Below are positions 44,739 through 52,385 of a stretch of 64,000 nt of DNA, piece by piece; position 1 is the first letter of the stretch; every line of letters starts with the position of its first letter. Source of the stretch: Deltaproteobacteria bacterium. Lineage in GTDB: Bacteria; Desulfobacterota; Binatia; HRBIN30; CADEER01. The notes below the pieces were generated by a model. The model was not told where the DNA came from. It was given only the letters and a program-made list of their open reading frames with translations, and made no database searches. Made by a program: the position numbers and the translations under genes. The stretch lies in contig JAJCZJ010000088.1 in NCBI GenBank assembly GCA_029262455.1, positions 559,649 to 623,648 of the forward strand. The letters are read 5' to 3'.

Positions 44739-46124
44739 ATGAACGCTATCAGGGGATTCTTTTTGGGTTTGAGTAGTTTGGCGGTGCTCGTATCGGGTGC
44801 GAGCGCGGTGACCATCACGTACGTGAATCCAGGTCCTGGCGACTCGCGTGTGCACGGCGGCTTTTTCAATGACTCTTCGGGCCTACTGACCAGCGATTTT
44901 CTCAGCCATCCGAACGCATTGAGCCGCAACGACACATTGTTCGGGCCGTTGCCGCCGCCGGGGTTCCCGGCGAATTTCGATGCGCAGTCGTACAGTGCTA
45001 CCGAGCTCGGTACGAACTTGAATGCTCCTCTTGGGACGGGAGTGCGCACGGTGTTCACGCCGTTCAATCCGACCTTCTTCAGGGCGAGCGGGATGACCTT
45101 GCAGGGGACGGGTTCGTATTCGGCGCACGCGTTCGCGTTCTCCGGCGACACGACATCGACGTCGCCGGCTCCGTGGACGATCAATGTCGACCCGAGCGGT
45201 GCTGAGGTTCCGGGTACGCCGACGAACGTGACTGTAACCGGCGTGATTGACGGAGTGGTAACCGTTGCGGGCGCCGCGGTTGCGAATGCCTCTTGGAATG
45301 TTGCTACGACGTCGTTTGGTACGGTGATCTCGGGTTCGGCCAGTCAGCTGGCGGTTGGCTCGACGCCGTTTTCCGATTCTGGAACGCTCAACTTCACGAT
45401 CCCGTTGGGAACCGATTTTCAGTTGTTGGTGGACTACGACCTCTCGACGTCGGGCAGTGGCGGCGGGGCGAGCTCGAACGCCGAGGTCATCCAGGTGATT
45501 CCGGGCGGGCCGTTTGGTGCGATCGTCGAAGTCTCGGCAGTTGTCCCTCCACCGCCGCTGTTCGCTCCGGTTGCGGGTGCGAAACTCCTATTGATCGACA
45601 AGTACGGCGTGAATGGGAAAGCGAAGGTTGTGTTGATCCTCAAAGACACGACGCCTGGCAGTATCAGCAAGGGGCCTGCGGCGAGCCCGACGGGGCTGTC
45701 GGGGCAGGTGATCTTGTATCAGGAGGCGAACCCGCTCAATCGCGCGATCTTCGATCTCGATGGAAGCGGTTGGACCAAGAACAAGACCGCGATTGCATCG
45801 TACAAGAACGCGGCCGCTGCGGCCGGTGCGGCGGGAGTGCGCAGCGCGAAGGTCAAACCCGACAAGCAGGTCAAAGTCGTAGCCCGCAACCTCGGCGACG
45901 GCGACGCTGCGACGGGCGATCAGGGGACGTTGGACATCGACCTCGGAGCGCTGACAATCTCTGACGCGATCATCGCGGTCGTCACCGTAGACAACGCCAA
46001 CGATAGCTCGACACATCGTATGTGCGCACGGTTTACCGCGCCGACGACCAAGTCGATAGCCGGCGGGCTGGGAACGAAGGTTCTGTCAAAGACGTCGACC
46101 TTACCGACGGTTTGTCCGTGGTAG
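44739..46124 (+). CDS. Secreted protein with recurrent Cys-terminated domain
   Basis: 461 aa with a signal peptide ending ASAV. Residues 25-270 are beta-rich with Ser/Thr/Gly (choice-of-anchor-like, e.g. GTLNFTIPLGTDFQLLVDYDLSTSG) and are low in Cys. After PPPPLFAP, residues 281-461 form a domain: KLLLIDKYGVNGKAKVVLILKD, GQVILYQEANPLNRAIFDLDGSGW, VRSAKVKPDKQVKVVARNLG and finally STHRMCARF...PTVCPW. The RMC and terminal CP line up with RYC and QCP of the gene at 42268. It is probably a cell-surface or secreted protein. A GGGGGGAG site precedes the ATG. Confidence 0.8.
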   Translation: MNAIRGFFLGLSSLAVLVSGASAVTITYVNPGPGDSRVHGGFFNDSSGLLTSDFLSHPNALSRNDTLFGPLPPPGFPANFDAQSYSATELGTNLNAPLGTGVRTVFTPFNPTFFRASGMTLQGTGSYSAHAFAFSGDTTSTSPAPWTINVDPSGAEVPGTPTNVTVTGVIDGVVTVAGAAVANASWNVATTSFGTVISGSASQLAVGSTPFSDSGTLNFTIPLGTDFQLLVDYDLSTSGSGGGASSNAEVIQVIPGGPFGAIVEVSAVVPPPPLFAPVAGAKLLLIDKYGVNGKAKVVLILKDTTPGSISKGPAASPTGLSGQVILYQEANPLNRAIFDLDGSGWTKNKTAIASYKNAAAAAGAAGVRSAKVKPDKQVKVVARNLGDGDAATGDQGTLDIDLGALTISDAIIAVVTVDNANDSSTHRMCARFTAPTTKSIAGGLGTKVLSKTSTLPTVCPW

Positions 46125-46458
46125 TCCAGCCGGGGCTCACCCCGTTCGGGTGAGTCTTCGGTTCGGCCCCGACGGGGAGCGCCCGGGCTTGTTCGGCCCG
46201 ACGCAGGGCACTCCGCGCGGCCGAGTATGTTTGAATGGCACCGGGTAGTCCTCCCAGTCTTCAAAACCGCTGGTCCGGCGCAAGTCGGACGGACACGTCC
46301 TCCGTAGCCTCGTACGTAGCAGGACTCTTGTCCTCCGAAGCCTTGGCGAAGGAGGAGGATTCGACTCGCTCCCTTCTCCGCCGACTAGCTGTCAGCCGCG
46401 AGATTGAGCGGTGGGCTAAGTGTTGATCGCCGAAGGCCATCTTTCTTGGCTCGCCGAG
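46125..46458. other. Gene-free interval with hairpin after secreted-protein gene
   Basis: No coding sequence seen. CTCACCC (46136-46142) and GGGTGAG (46148-46154) form a hairpin just after the stop of the preceding gene, a probable terminator without a long T run. The remainder contains CCGGGC/GCCCGG-like GC-rich blocks and nothing else I can support. Confidence 0.55.
46136..46154 (+). terminator. Probable terminator hairpin after the 44739 gene
   Basis: Seven-base arms CTCACCC/GGGTGAG around CGTTC, 11 bases after the stop. It is followed by TCTTCGGTT and not by a long T run, so strength is uncertain. Confidence 0.5.
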
Positions 46459-47037
46459 TCAGTGGGCATCGTCATCGACATCCCGTTCGATCTCTTGGAG
46501 GGTAACGACACGCTCGTCGGCGGCGCCAACGAGACCGATCAACGTCCTCCGAACGAACTCGCGATTGAGGTTTTCTTGGTCGCGAAGTACCGCCTCGACA
46601 TCGGCAAGATCCTTGCGGCGGAAAAAGACCATCTTTAGGACGACAAGATCCTCAGGTCCCAGAATCCAAACCGGGTGTCCCAGCAGGGTTACTTGCTGCC
46701 GTCGCTCTGCGAGGCTGGCGTAGTACGGAATCGCGGGAACGAACACGTCGACGCGAAGGCCGGAAACTCTGCCACGAAACTGGCCCTCTTGGACCGCCTG
46801 CTCGGCGAGAACGTTCTGTTCCGTGTCGGTGGAGAATCCGGCGGATGCGAGGACATCGAGGAGCAATTGCAACTGGCTGGTTGGATCAACGAAAATGTTG
46901 ATATCGACATCAACAGTAGCTCGTGGGACAGCGTAGAAGCCGAGGGCCAGGGCGCCGCCGATCGCGTACGAGACGTCTCGCTCGTCAAGCACATCGGCGA
47001 GAAGTCGAGCCACTTCGACAGCGGTCGTGCCGCTCAT
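46459..47037 (-). CDS. Nucleotidyltransferase-fold protein (AbiEii/DUF6036-like)
   Basis: 192 aa. YAIGGALALGFYAVPRATVDVDI is the GG...DxD pattern of the minimal nucleotidyltransferase fold, and GLRVDVFVP gives a third acidic residue. Such proteins are often the nucleotidyltransferase half of toxin-antitoxin or abortive-infection pairs. It starts one base after the stop of a 65-79 aa gene, so they form a two-gene unit. An actual toxin role is not shown. Confidence 0.82.
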   Translation of the reverse strand: MSGTTAVEVARLLADVLDERDVSYAIGGALALGFYAVPRATVDVDINIFVDPTSQLQLLLDVLASAGFSTDTEQNVLAEQAVQEGQFRGRVSGLRVDVFVPAIPYYASLAERRQQVTLLGHPVWILGPEDLVVLKMVFFRRKDLADVEAVLRDQENLNREFVRRTLIGLVGAADERVVTLQEIERDVDDDAH

Positions 47038-47038
47038 T

Positions 47039-47239
47039 TCATTGAGCCGCTAGGCGTCTTATGTGCCGCCGGGTCGACTCGGGCAGCCGGTCGATGCGGC
47101 GCAGGCGATCCTCTCGGTCGTCTGCATCTTGTAGCAGCTGCATCGCTCCACGACAGGCGGCTTCGATTGCTGATGCGCGCTCGTCAATCGAGCGACCTCG
47201 CCATGTATCGGCGGCGAGGAGCTTGGGTAAACGATCCAT
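47039..47239 (-). CDS. Small helical protein paired with nucleotidyltransferase
   Basis: 66 aa if started at the ATG at 47239 (MDRLPKLLAADTWRG), 79 aa if from 47278. It is charged and helical: DERASAIEAACRGAMQLLQDADDREDRLRRIDRLPESTRRHIRRLA. I do not recognise a family. Its stop is one base before the nucleotidyltransferase start, which argues that it is a real coupled partner, possibly the antitoxin or regulator. Confidence 0.6.
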   Translation of the reverse strand: MDRLPKLLAADTWRGRSIDERASAIEAACRGAMQLLQDADDREDRLRRIDRLPESTRRHIRRLAAQ

Positions 47240-47353
47240 GGAGCTGATTGTAGTTGGGCTAGTCTGGACAGGCAACAACGAACCATTCCCCGACCCGGCG
47301 GAAGTCGTTTCTGTCTATGGATTTGTGCAGCCTCTCGGCTGAAGCCGGTACTA

Positions 47354-47785
47354 CTAGGGAACGACCGCCAGTTTCATCCGCTTGCCTGCCGCACGCATTC
47401 GTTGGTCGAGTGTGCACAGCCTCAACGGCTCGTCGAGGTGCTGTTGGAACAGCACCGCGGTTGCGAGATGGACGGCGTCGAGCGAGCGGCAGGAGGTTAG
47501 ATCTGGAAGGTGCCTCAGGATTGCGAGGACGTCGGAGTCGACCTCGTGAATCGTCACGCCGGCAAGATATCGTTCGAAGGCTTCGAGCCTCTTGCGAGCG
47601 TTGGCTGACGAGCGCTTGGCGCGGCCTTCCTTCTCGATGCGCCGCAGCACCGTGACGCATTCTGCTTCGAGTAGAATCGACGAAACCCGGTCGCTGTCGT
47701 CAGCCCAGCAGTTGATGATCTCGTCGCTCTGAGCGTTGCCCAGCAGGACTTCCAGCACTGCACTCGAGTCGAAATAGGTAGCCAC
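47354..47785 (-). CDS. vapC: VapC-type PIN-domain toxin
   Basis: 143 aa. The PIN catalytic acids are D6 in TYFDSSAV, E42 in LEAECVTVLRR, D103 in SLDAVHLATA and D127 in TLDQRM. VapC toxins are Mg-dependent ribonucleases that cut tRNA or rRNA and stop translation when the antitoxin is lost. It follows the antitoxin gene by 6 bp on the same strand. Confidence 0.93.
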   Translation of the reverse strand: MATYFDSSAVLEVLLGNAQSDEIINCWADDSDRVSSILLEAECVTVLRRIEKEGRAKRSSANARKRLEAFERYLAGVTIHEVDSDVLAILRHLPDLTSCRSLDAVHLATAVLFQQHLDEPLRLCTLDQRMRAAGKRMKLAVVP

Positions 47786-47791
47786 CGCGGA

Positions 47792-48091
47792 TCACTGACG
47801 ATCGTCTCGGGAATCGTCCTGGATTCGCTTGCTGTCGATGCCTGACGGCAGCGGCGGAAACGAATCCATTTGGGTTTGTGGGCGCGTGGCTCGTCGTAGT
47901 TGCCCACGTTGTTCGCTCTCGTTGAGAAAAGCTTCCCAGCGGTCGATGTGCCCGGCAATCGGGAACGTCGGCTTGCGGATCTCCGCAATGATTTGATCCC
48001 GATCGGTCACCCAGATGTTTTCGCCAGCCTGGACCTCTTTTAGGAATCGACTCAGGTTGTTTTTCAGCGTTTTGATCCCGACAGCCTTCAT
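47792..48091 (-). CDS. vapB: Phd/YefM-VapB-type antitoxin
   Basis: 99 aa. The N-terminus KAVGIKTLKNNLSRFLKEVQAGENIWVTDRDQIIAEIRKP is the DNA-binding Phd/YefM-like fold. The C-terminal half (HIDRWEAFLNESEQRGQLRR... DDSRDDRQ) is polar, as expected of the toxin-binding tail. It should neutralise the adjacent VapC and repress the operon. A perfect palindrome lies directly upstream of the ATG. No Shine-Dalgarno site is visible in that position. Confidence 0.9.
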   Translation of the reverse strand: MKAVGIKTLKNNLSRFLKEVQAGENIWVTDRDQIIAEIRKPTFPIAGHIDRWEAFLNESEQRGQLRRATRPQTQMDSFPPLPSGIDSKRIQDDSRDDRQ

Positions 48092-48097
48092 GCAGCT

Positions 48098-48120
48098 AAA
48101 GTAGCTACAGTAGCTACTTT
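48098..48120. promoter_or_regulatory. Perfect palindromic operator upstream of vapBC
   Basis: AAAGTAGCTAC (48098-48108) and GTAGCTACTTT (48110-48120) are exact reverse complements around a single A. It is 6 bp from the antitoxin ATG on the minus strand. A further half-site AGGTAGCT is at 48131-48138. This placement fits autorepression by the VapBC complex. Confidence 0.8.
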
Positions 48121-48247
48121 GGTCAACAATAAGGTAGCTCTCTAACAGGGGACAGTCGAAAGCGCTGCACTGACCAGGGAAGGTCCGGCCCGTTGCAATC
48201 CGCTCGTTAGGGCGGTCGAGCGGAGGGATCGCTTACCGTAGCGAAGT

Positions 48248-49165
48248 CTATGGGCAGCCGGTGAGGGCGTTGTTCACCGCTCGGATCAGTTCGCTGATGT
48301 CGACTTTTCCGTCTCCGTTTGAGTCTGTTGCTGGACATCGGAGCGGCGGTGGGTCCGGACATGTTGGGCACGTACGATCGGTGACCGATACCACCAGTTC
48401 CGCGACCGATACCGAGCCGTCTGTGTTGCAGTCACCGCCGCACGGGGCCGGCGTGGGCGGCGCGGGCGTTTCTGTGGGCGAGTTTGTGGCGGTACTCGTC
48501 GGAGGGGGTGGCGTTGGAGTGCACGGCGGTGCATTGCCGATGATGAAGATCTGTTGAATGTCGTTTGCCGGGTCGCGAAGGAAATAGGTCAAGCGCGGCG
48601 GCAATCCTTGATAGCTGTCGGGGAGTGCGAAGTGCACTTCGCTGCTGCCGCAACCCTCGGTAGTGTCGAAGTCGACTCCGGCGCTGGTCCCATCAAATCG
48701 CCAGCAACAGGTTGTGTCGCGCGCCGCCACGCGGAATGCTCCGCTTGGAGGTTCCGCGGATCCGCCACAGCTCGGCACGATCGGGCGAATCGGCTCCACG
48801 GCCAAACCACAGTCGGGCGTGTCGGTTGCGGTGGGTGTAGGAGTGATGGTTGGTGTTCGCGTGATGGTCCGCGTCCGAGTAGGCGACCCTTTTGTAGATG
48901 TTCGGGTGGGGCTATGCGTTTTCGTTCTGGTCGCGGTCCGGGTGATCGTTGGGCTCAGGGTGGGGGAACGGCTCGGTGAAGGGGTTCTCTTGCGCGGTTG
49001 CGCGAGTCGTTGGCGGGTTTGCTGGCCGTGTATCTGAATGTGTGGAATCAAATCTGCCGATGAGGCCTGGCATGGATAGAAGATTGTCCCGGCAACAAGA
49101 GAGCCCAGGGCGAGCGCCTTCGTTGCTTCTTTGCAAACCAACCTCGGGATTCTCGCTGTGGTCAT
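48248..49165 (-). CDS. Secreted protein with Thr/Pro linkers and dockerin-like tail
   Basis: About 305 aa from the ATG at 49165. A signal peptide (LALGSLVAGTIFYPCQASS) is followed by a long Thr/Pro/Arg-rich low-complexity stretch (TPSPSRSPTLSPT...), a Cys-containing middle domain (CGLAVEPIRP, CCWRFDGTSAGVDFDTTEGC), another Pro-rich linker, and CGGDCNTDGSVSVAELV...CPATDSNGDGKVDISELIRAVNNALTGCP. The last part has two EF-hand-like calcium loops as in dockerin type I repeats. It may dock to a cohesin-like partner; none is visible here. The frame runs to 49261. Confidence 0.75.
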   Translation of the reverse strand: MTTARIPRLVCKEATKALALGSLVAGTIFYPCQASSADLIPHIQIHGQQTRQRLAQPRKRTPSPSRSPTLSPTITRTATRTKTHSPTRTSTKGSPTRTRTITRTPTITPTPTATDTPDCGLAVEPIRPIVPSCGGSAEPPSGAFRVAARDTTCCWRFDGTSAGVDFDTTEGCGSSEVHFALPDSYQGLPPRLTYFLRDPANDIQQIFIIGNAPPCTPTPPPPTSTATNSPTETPAPPTPAPCGGDCNTDGSVSVAELVVSVTDRTCPTCPDPPPLRCPATDSNGDGKVDISELIRAVNNALTGCP

Positions 49166-49312
49166 GCGCTGCGGCTGCCCCCTGCCAGAGGGATGGGTGA
49201 GTCGAAGGCTTTGTTGCATCTGGTTTGTCGTGCAGACTTGACCGATCGACTTGGTGACCACTAGAGCTATGTCCGGATGTTAGCGGAGTCAAATTTCGCG
49301 AAGGAGAACGCA

Positions 49313-49780
49313 GTGTCGAATCTCGACGAGATCGAGGCGATCAAGCAGCTCAAGTACAAGTACTTCCGTTGTCTCGATTGCAAGAAATGGGATGAAATGG
49401 CGGAGTGTTTTGCTCCTGGGGCGCGCTCCTGGTACGACAGCGGCAAGTATTCATTCGACGGCGTCGATGCGATCATGAAGTTCATGCGCGACTCGCTGAG
49501 TGATCCGGACATTATTAGCTTGCATCACGGGCATCATCCCGAGATTCAGGTCAACGGTGTTGAAGCGACCGGGATCTGGTACCTCGAAGACCGTCTGTAC
49601 TTCACCAAGCAGAACATGATGCTCTGGGGTGCCGGATTTTACGAGGATGAGTATGTGCAGATCGACGGAGCGTGGTTGCTGCGCTCGACCGGCTACCATC
49701 GCACTTTTGAAGAGATTCAGACCCGGGAGCTCAATATGACGAGCGCAGGCAATCACCTGACCCGCACCAAGACGGACTAG
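49313..49780 (+). CDS. SnoaL/NTF2-like protein
   Basis: 155 aa from a GTG at 49313, with AAGGAG seven bases upstream. EIEAIKQLKYKYFRCLDCKKWDEMAECFAPGA is typical of the SnoaL-like NTF2 fold, and SGKYSFDGVDAIMKFMRDSL continues it. Members are hydratases, isomerases or ligand carriers. No partner gene identifies the substrate. Confidence 0.9.
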   Translation: MSNLDEIEAIKQLKYKYFRCLDCKKWDEMAECFAPGARSWYDSGKYSFDGVDAIMKFMRDSLSDPDIISLHHGHHPEIQVNGVEATGIWYLEDRLYFTKQNMMLWGAGFYEDEYVQIDGAWLLRSTGYHRTFEEIQTRELNMTSAGNHLTRTKTD

Positions 49781-49988
49781 GCGCTCTTTGAGAATAGTGG
49801 ATTCGGGCTGCCTCCCCTCGCGGCTAGATCGCGACGGGTCGAAGTTCGTCGATATTCCTGACTAGCTTTCGGTATGGTTGAGAAAAAGCTTGTTTGACGG
49901 CTGGTAATCGGCGAAGCTCCATTGGCGTTGGGTCTTCCGTTTCGGCCCAGATCTTCTTCTGATCAACTCATTTTGGGGGATCCCGTTC

Positions 49989-51974
49989 ATGAGTAAGACC
50001 CTGTCCTTGTGCCGCTACGCGCTCGCCCTGAGCCTGACGTTCGCGCCTTTCGTCTCGCTCGCTGAGACCGTCGACACGGGCATCCCGCTGCCGCGAATTG
50101 TCAACGGTCTTACAAGCCACGACTTTCCGACGACGGGTGCGCTCTTGTTGGGCGGCAATCCGGCGACCGCCAGCACCAACTGCACCGGCACTTTGATCGG
50201 CTGCGAGACGTTTCTTACCGCGGCGCACTGTGTCGAGGACGACCTCAACCCGTCGGCCTACACGGTATTCTTTCAACACGCCGGCTTCTTTTCGGTTACC
50301 AGTGTCGAAGTGCACCCCAGCTACTCGTTTCCGGTCGCTGACGTGGCCGTACTGAAGCTCGGTTCGATGATCGACGGTATCTCGCCGACACCGATCGATA
50401 CGGTGGGCGGTCACGCCAACGGCACGAGTGGGACGATTGCTGGCTATGGGCGCACTGGCGGCGGGGCGTTTGACTACGGCATTAAGCGCTTCGGCGATGT
50501 CAGCATCGCGAGCTGCCAGTTTGGCGTATCCAACACGACGTCGATCTGCTGGGATTTCGATACCCCGGTCGGGCCGGCCGGGGACGATTCGAATACTTGT
50601 AACGCCGATTCAGGTGGACCGCTGTTCATCGATAGCGGGCTAGGGCCGGTTGTTGCCGGCATCACTTCGGGAGGCAATAGCAGCGACTGCCTGGCTTTCG
50701 ACAGTAGCTTTGATACGCGCGTGTCCTTTTACGCGGGATACATTCAGACCGAGGGTGGTGCAGACATCAACAACATCACGTGCGGCACTCTGCCCCAGGT
50801 GGGCGATAGTGATGTTGACGTCATCGGTTTCGAGGGGACGGTAAACGGTGGAACGCCCCAGGATACGAACTCCTTCGTCGTCGACGCTGGCGCGATGGTG
50901 CTGCGCGTAAACTACAACGGGCACGACGATGGCGTCAGCGACTTTGATATGTATGTCCGCGCCGGAAGTCCGCCGACCACGAGCACCTTCGACTGCGCCG
51001 CAACCGGTTCGAATCAGTATGGAAGTTGCGAATTCAGCAATCCGAGTTCCGGTACTTGGTATGTAATGGTCGATCGCCAGAGCGGTGCGGGAAGCTATCA
51101 GGTCACGGCGACGAGCTTTGGAACCTTCTGTTCGGATCCGGGTAACAATGGTCTCTCTTGTGACGACGAGAATCAGTGCACGAGTGGCGACATCTGCCTA
51201 TCCGGGGCCTGTGTTGGAACGCCATCGGTAAACGGGACTTCGTGTGACGACGGCAATACTTGTACGACCCCGGACACCTGCCAGGCCGGTGTGTGCACTG
51301 GGTCATCCATGTGTGGCGACGGCGTCATCCAGACGTCGTGCGAGGAGTGCGACGACGGTGCGGCAACTTCTGGCGACGGCTGCGCCTCCGACTGCTCCGT
51401 CGAAGCTTGCTACGAATGTGCTGGTGAACCGTCATCGTGTGGTGCGCCCTCAGGGTGCTCAAATGCGCCCAAGAGTGTGCTGGTGATTTCGGATGTAGCG
51501 GACAGCAGCAAGGACAAGGTCATTTGGAAGTGGATCAAGGGAACGACCTCAACGGCGAGCTTTGGCGATCCGGTGATGGACGACGGCTACGACATGTGCG
51601 TGTGGGAAGACGGAGCGCTTTCTTCTCGAGCCAGCGTCGCAAAGGCGGGGTCGTGCGGATCTAAGCCCTGCTGGAAGACTCTGGGCTCGATGTTCGCCCC
51701 GGCCGGATACAAGTATAAGAACAAGAGCTCGAACGGTGACGGTGTGTTCCAGGTGTTGCTCAAAGAGGGCGTCGGCAAGGGTAAGATCCTGTGGAAGGGC
51801 CGTGGGAGCAATCTCATGCTACCAGGACCTGCCAGTGGCACGGAGTATTTCTCCGGCACGAGTCTCATGGTGCAGGCCGTCCGCGATGACGGTGGCGCGT
51901 GCTGGCAGGCTGACTTTGACAGCACCGACTTCAAGAAGAACGACCCGGATAAGTTCAAAGCCGTCGCAAAGTAG
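49989..51974 (+). CDS. Secreted trypsin-like serine protease with PPC, Cys-rich and recurrent domains
   Basis: 661 aa, signal peptide ending SLAE. The chymotrypsin-fold protease starts after RIVNG (36-40), the usual zymogen cleavage site; the triad is H80 (LTAAHC), D118 (PVADVAVLKL) and S208 (CNADSGGPLF). A beta-sandwich pre-peptidase C-terminal domain follows at about 275-376. Residues 380-490 are Cys-rich, with CGDGVIQTSCEECDDGAATSGDGCASDC (442-469) as a DUF4215-type repeat. The last 170 residues (VLVISDVADSSKDK... CWKTLG...GYKYKNKSSNGDGVFQVLLKEG...WKG) are shared with the gene at 42268. Acts outside the cell. Confidence 0.93.
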   Translation: MSKTLSLCRYALALSLTFAPFVSLAETVDTGIPLPRIVNGLTSHDFPTTGALLLGGNPATASTNCTGTLIGCETFLTAAHCVEDDLNPSAYTVFFQHAGFFSVTSVEVHPSYSFPVADVAVLKLGSMIDGISPTPIDTVGGHANGTSGTIAGYGRTGGGAFDYGIKRFGDVSIASCQFGVSNTTSICWDFDTPVGPAGDDSNTCNADSGGPLFIDSGLGPVVAGITSGGNSSDCLAFDSSFDTRVSFYAGYIQTEGGADINNITCGTLPQVGDSDVDVIGFEGTVNGGTPQDTNSFVVDAGAMVLRVNYNGHDDGVSDFDMYVRAGSPPTTSTFDCAATGSNQYGSCEFSNPSSGTWYVMVDRQSGAGSYQVTATSFGTFCSDPGNNGLSCDDENQCTSGDICLSGACVGTPSVNGTSCDDGNTCTTPDTCQAGVCTGSSMCGDGVIQTSCEECDDGAATSGDGCASDCSVEACYECAGEPSSCGAPSGCSNAPKSVLVISDVADSSKDKVIWKWIKGTTSTASFGDPVMDDGYDMCVWEDGALSSRASVAKAGSCGSKPCWKTLGSMFAPAGYKYKNKSSNGDGVFQVLLKEGVGKGKILWKGRGSNLMLPGPASGTEYFSGTSLMVQAVRDDGGACWQADFDSTDFKKNDPDKFKAVAK

Positions 51975-52033
51975 AGCCGAATTGGCTCTACCAAGCGGCA
52001 GTAGCTCGGCGCTGCTGGTCCGCTGTAGGAGGA

Positions 52034-52057
52034 TCGGGAGGGCTTTCGCCCTCCCGA
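52034..52057. terminator. Perfect 10-bp hairpin after serine protease gene
   Basis: TCGGGAGGGC (52034-52043) pairs with GCCCTCCCGA (52048-52057) around TTTC. It lies 60 bp after the protease stop and is the likely terminator. Confidence 0.75.
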
Positions 52058-52273
52058 CACAGTGGCGTCATTATCGGCAGGCGGGGGGAATTGGCACCAA
52101 ACCCTCGGGTTTGGGCCACCTGCACGTGGCGAAGACGCCGGCGAGCTCCTCAGGACTCCACTCCACAACCTCAACACCCACTTCACCATGGAGTCCGTTC
52201 GGAGTAAAAATTCGGCTTCTGTCCAGGAACCTATTCATTTCACAGCCAACGGGACCGGTAGTAGCACGCGGTT

Positions 52274-52306
52274 TTGACCCAGGTCAATACTAAAAATGAC
52301 AGTATT
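52274..52306. promoter_or_regulatory. Nested palindromes upstream of GT4 gene
   Basis: TTGACC-CA-GGTCAA (52274-52287) is followed at once by AATACT...AGTATT (52286-52306). TTGACC also fits a -35 box. It may be a regulator-binding promoter for the glycosyltransferase; no factor is known. Confidence 0.4.
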
Positions 52307-52385
52307 TTACTTCGGGGAACCCATTTTTATCCAAGCACTTGCGGCCAAGACTTAATATCTTGTCGATGTTTGAATTGTGGGTGAG

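Larger units (their letters stand above)
51975..52385. other. Intergenic interval with terminator and nested palindromes
   Basis: No gene found. It holds a terminator at 52034-52057. The last ~110 bp are unusually A/T-rich for the window and hold two overlapping palindromes at 52274-52306, so the promoter of the next gene is probably here. Confidence 0.6.
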
